A stretch of 9,659 nucleotides of DNA from an uncultured Planctomycetaceae bacterium (GTDB lineage: Bacteria > Planctomycetota > Planctomycetia > Pirellulales > Pirellulaceae). Under the pieces are notes generated by a model. The model made no database searches. It was not told the DNA's origin and saw only the letters and a list, made by a program, of their open reading frames with translations. The stretch is taken from assembly GCA_903927685.1 (NCBI GenBank), contig CAIYOB010001673.1, forward strand, positions 1-9,659, read 5' to 3'. A program made the position numbers and the translations under genes. Each line of letters starts with the position of its first letter. The stretch's first letter is position 1. Below, piece by piece: positions 7,555 through 9,659 of this stretch.

Positions 7555-9246
7555 ATGATCCGCTCGACCGGCGCCCAGGCGATCGTCCGCCTGTTGGAAC
7601 GTCAGGGCATTCACACCATCGCCGGGATTCCCGGCGGTGCGAACCTGCCGTTGTACGACGCCCTGTCGCACAGTCGCCAGATCCGCCACGTACTGGCTCG
7701 GCATGAACAGGCGGCAGGCTTTATCGCCCAGGGCTTGGCCCGCGTGACCGGCCGGCCCGAGGTCTGCTTCGCCACCTCCGGCCCGGGAGCCACGAATGTC
7801 CTGACCGCGGTGGCGGACGCCAAACTGGATTCGATTCCGCTGATCTGCATCTCGGGCCAGGTTCCGCAGGCGATGATCGGGACGGATGCCTTTCAGGAAG
7901 TCGACACGTACGGCCTGAGCATCCCCATCACCAAGCACAACTTCCTGGCGCGGTCTGCGGCCGAATTGCTGGAGATCGTTCCGGAGGCCTTCCGGATCGC
8001 GTCCTCCGGGCGTCCCGGCCCGGTGTGGATCGACGTGCCCAAAGACGTTCAGAACGAAGTGGTCGAGTTCGACACCTGGCCCGATCCGGCGCGGCCGGAC
8101 TCGCCGCCGGCGGCGGACGAAGCCGAGATCGAGCGGGCGGCGGCGATGATCAATGCCGCCCAGCGGCCCGTGCTGTACCTGGGTGGCGGCGTGATCCACG
8201 CGGGCGCCAGTCTGTTGGCCACCGCGTTGGCGGACCAGGCGGCGATCCCGGCCACGATGACCTTGATGGGCCTGGGCGCCGTGCCCTGCGATCATCCTCG
8301 CGCCTTGGGCATGCTGGGCATGCACGCGGCGCGGTACACGAACATGGCGTTGGAGGAGTGCGACCTGCTGATCGCGGCCGGCGTCCGGTTCGATGATCGG
8401 GCCACGGGCAAAGTCGCCCAGTTCTGCCCGCACGCCAAGATCATCCACATCGACATCGATCGCAGCGAACTGGACAAGCTTAAGACGGCGCACGTGGGGA
8501 TCACGGGCGACGTGGGACAGGTGCTCCAGGCCCTGTTGCCGCGCGTGCGCCCGGCGACTCGGCCGCAGTGGCTGGCCCGGATCGAAGAACTGAAGCAGAA
8601 GCACCCCTTGGTCACCCCGGGAGCCACGGATCCGCGAATGCCCTATGGGCTGATCCTGCAGACGGCACGGCTGGCGGGCGACGACGCGATCGTGACCACC
8701 GACGTGGGCCAGCATCAGATGTGGACCGCCCAGGCGTATCCGTTCCGGCGGCCCCGCCAGCTGTTGACTTCGGGTGGCCTGGGCACGATGGGCTTCGGGC
8801 TGCCGGCCGCGATCGGCGCCGCGTTGGCTTGCCCCCAGCGGACGGTGGTCTGCTTCAGCGGCGACGGCAGCCTGTTAATGAACATCCAGGAACTGGTGAC
8901 GGCCGTCGAGGAGGATGTGAACGCCAAGATCGTGGTGCTGAACAACAATTCGTTGGGGTTGGTGCACCAACAGCAGGACCTGTTCTACGGCAAGCGGTTC
9001 TTCGCGTCCGGTTTCCGGGCCAGCGTCGATTTCCCCCAGATCGCCGCCGGGTTTGGGATGCCGGCGTATGATCTGGCCGCGAACGACGACATTCTCGGGA
9101 CCCTGGAGGAAGCCGTCTCCCGCCCCGGGCCCTGTCTGATTCATGCCCCCATCGACGTCAGCCAATTCGTGTTCCCCATGGTGCCGCCGGGCGCCGCCAA
9201 CAGCGAGATGCTGGAAGGAGAAACCAATGTTGACACTTGCGCGTGA
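7555..9246 (+). CDS. ilvB: Acetolactate synthase large (catalytic) subunit, AHAS I-like
   Basis: ThDP- and FAD-dependent acetohydroxyacid synthase, the first shared step of valine, leucine and isoleucine synthesis; cytoplasmic, 563 residues, normal length. The start is ATG 7555 with AAAGGAA ending 7 nt upstream. The catalytic glutamate is E51 in [13 protein letters not shown] (48-60). SGPGATN is at 75-81 and [12 protein letters not shown] at 109-120. [11 protein letters not shown] (276-286) lies in the FAD-binding middle domain. The ThDP/Mg motif runs from GDGSLLMN (436-443) to LNNNSLGLV (462-470). VHQQQ (470-474) has Gln where the isoleucine-oriented isozyme II has a specificity-determining Trp, as recalled for E. 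coli AHAS I. Similarity to E. coli IlvB, as remembered, is strong along the whole length, including the ending [12 protein letters not shown]. It overlaps ilvN by 20 bp, implying coupled translation. It is controlled by the upstream attenuator. Confidence 0.97.
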   Translation: MIRSTGAQAIVRLLERQGIHTIAGIPGGANLPLYDALSHSRQIRHVLARHEQAAGFIAQGLARVTGRPEVCFATSGPGATNVLTAVADAKLDSIPLICISGQVPQAMIGTDAFQEVDTYGLSIPITKHNFLARSAAELLEIVPEAFRIASSGRPGPVWIDVPKDVQNEVVEFDTWPDPARPDSPPAADEAEIERAAAMINAAQRPVLYLGGGVIHAGASLLATALADQAAIPATMTLMGLGAVPCDHPRALGMLGMHAARYTNMALEECDLLIAAGVRFDDRATGKVAQFCPHAKIIHIDIDRSELDKLKTAHVGITGDVGQVLQALLPRVRPATRPQWLARIEELKQKHPLVTPGATDPRMPYGLILQTARLAGDDAIVTTDVGQHQMWTAQAYPFRRPRQLLTSGGLGTMGFGLPAAIGAALACPQRTVVCFSGDGSLLMNIQELVTAVEEDVNAKIVVLNNNSLGLVHQQQDLFYGKRFFASGFRASVDFPQIAAGFGMPAYDLAANDDILGTLEEAVSRPGPCLIHAPIDVSQFVFPMVPPGAANSEMLEGETNVDTCA

Positions 9247-9556
9247 TACGCAGACCCCGAGTGCCCGAACTCTGTCGCCTGCGGTCCTGGAACTGACCGT
9301 TCGGAACCATCCGGGCGTCATGTCCCACGTTTGCGGCCTGTTTTCCCGACGGGCGTTCAACGTCGACGGCATCTTGTGCATGCCGATCGGCGACGGAGCG
9401 CGCAGCCGGATCTGGCTGCGAGTCCAGGAGGAACAGCGGCTGGAGCAGCTGATTCGGCAGATGGAAAAGTTGGACGACGTGCTGGAGGTCCGCCGCCACG
9501 CGGCCGACCACGAGGTCTTTGTCCGCTTGGAAGAGTTCTTCGGCAATGTTTCTTGA
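9227..9556 (+). CDS. ilvN: Acetolactate synthase small (regulatory) subunit, IlvN type
   Basis: Regulatory subunit that activates IlvB and mediates feedback inhibition, usually by valine, through an ACT domain. The start ATG 9227 lies inside the end of ilvB, with AAGGAG at 9215-9220 six nt upstream, so the genes overlap by 20 bp. The product is 109 residues, close to the 96-residue E. coli IlvN and much shorter than IlvH (about 160), so it has one ACT domain and no long C-terminal domain. The ACT domain spans about 21-90, with [19 protein letters not shown] (21-39) and [14 protein letters not shown] (41-54) closely matching IlvN as remembered. Residues 1-18 form a short variable extension. 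No clear terminator follows, so the transcript may continue out of the window. Confidence 0.95.
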   Translation: MLTLARDTQTPSARTLSPAVLELTVRNHPGVMSHVCGLFSRRAFNVDGILCMPIGDGARSRIWLRVQEEQRLEQLIRQMEKLDDVLEVRRHAADHEVFVRLEEFFGNVS

Positions 9557-9571
9557 CTTGACGCCCAAGAA

Positions 9572-9587
9572 GTGCATCATGATGCAC
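9572..9587. other. Perfect 16-bp palindrome downstream of ilvN
   Basis: GTGCATCATGATGCAC reads the same on both strands and starts 15 bp after the ilvN stop. It has the size and symmetry of a dimeric regulator's operator and could mark the start of the next transcription unit; it has no loop or T-tract typical of a terminator. No convincing promoter is seen beside it. The rest of the 103 bp to the window end holds a short frame open from ATG 9579 to the edge, which I could not recognise. Confidence 0.4.
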
Positions 9588-9659
9588 AGGTCGCAGCGTG
9601 AACTCCCATCGCTGGGAACCTGGGCAGGCGCGGAACCTTCGGACCGCCCTGGGGTTAAA

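Noticed and set aside
7453..8715. 420-codon minus-strand frame over ilvB and the terminator
   Set aside because: It is a shadow of ilvB; it runs through the terminator stem and has no motifs.
9579..9659. Start of a new gene after ilvN (27 codons open to the window edge)
   Set aside because: The translation does not resemble IlvC, LeuA or any family I recognise, there is no clear ribosome site, and 81 bases open by chance is common at this GC. It needs downstream sequence.

Overview
The window is GC-rich bacterial chromosomal DNA with seven protein-coding genes longer than 100 codons, one 34-codon leader ORF and several repeats. Three features suggest a Planctomycetota (Pirellulales-like) chromosome: a Tat-exported GH29 fucosidase, a DUF1570-like exported metallopeptidase, and dispersed palindromes and heptad tracts between genes. 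This is an inference; no marker gene settles the lineage.

Layout. Positions 1-666 (+) hold the 3' part of galT. It converges on and overlaps by 14 bp a Tat-exported alpha-L-fucosidase (653-2062, -), which has its own promoter. Upstream of that on the minus strand, beyond a palindromic repeat (2219-2305), lie an FGGY sugar kinase (2334-3875) and a KAS III-type ketoacyl synthase (3908-4930). These two sit 32 bp apart and probably form one transcription unit with a clear promoter at 4976-5004. Diverging from them is a PHP-family CpsB/CapC-type tyrosine phosphatase (5144-5962, +) with a good promoter at 5066-5093. Next come a degenerate heptanucleotide repeat tract (5983-6120) and an exported HExxH metallopeptidase (to 7087, +). 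The N-terminal coding region of the metallopeptidase contains a 15-bp tandem repeat, which leaves its start uncertain. A second copy of the palindromic element follows (7103-7188).

The right third is an acetolactate synthase operon. A promoter (7243-7271) precedes a 34-codon ORF (7315-7419) in which 16 residues are Leu, Val or Ile. This is followed by a strong intrinsic terminator (7455-7497) and then ilvB (7555-9246) and ilvN (9227-9556), which overlap by 20 bp. The last codons of the short ORF can pair with the terminator's left arm and loop to form an alternative helix of about 18 base pairs. Leader peptide, mutually exclusive hairpins and terminator together make a classic ribosome-mediated attenuator, laid out like ivbL-ilvBN of enteric bacteria. 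The two enzyme subunits also resemble enteric AHAS isozyme I. This is the most notable system in the window.

Functionally, the left part is carbohydrate metabolism (galactose-1-P conversion, fucoside hydrolysis, sugar phosphorylation). The middle is probably lipid or envelope polysaccharide related (KAS III, CpsB-like phosphatase). The right is branched-chain amino acid biosynthesis with its own control region.
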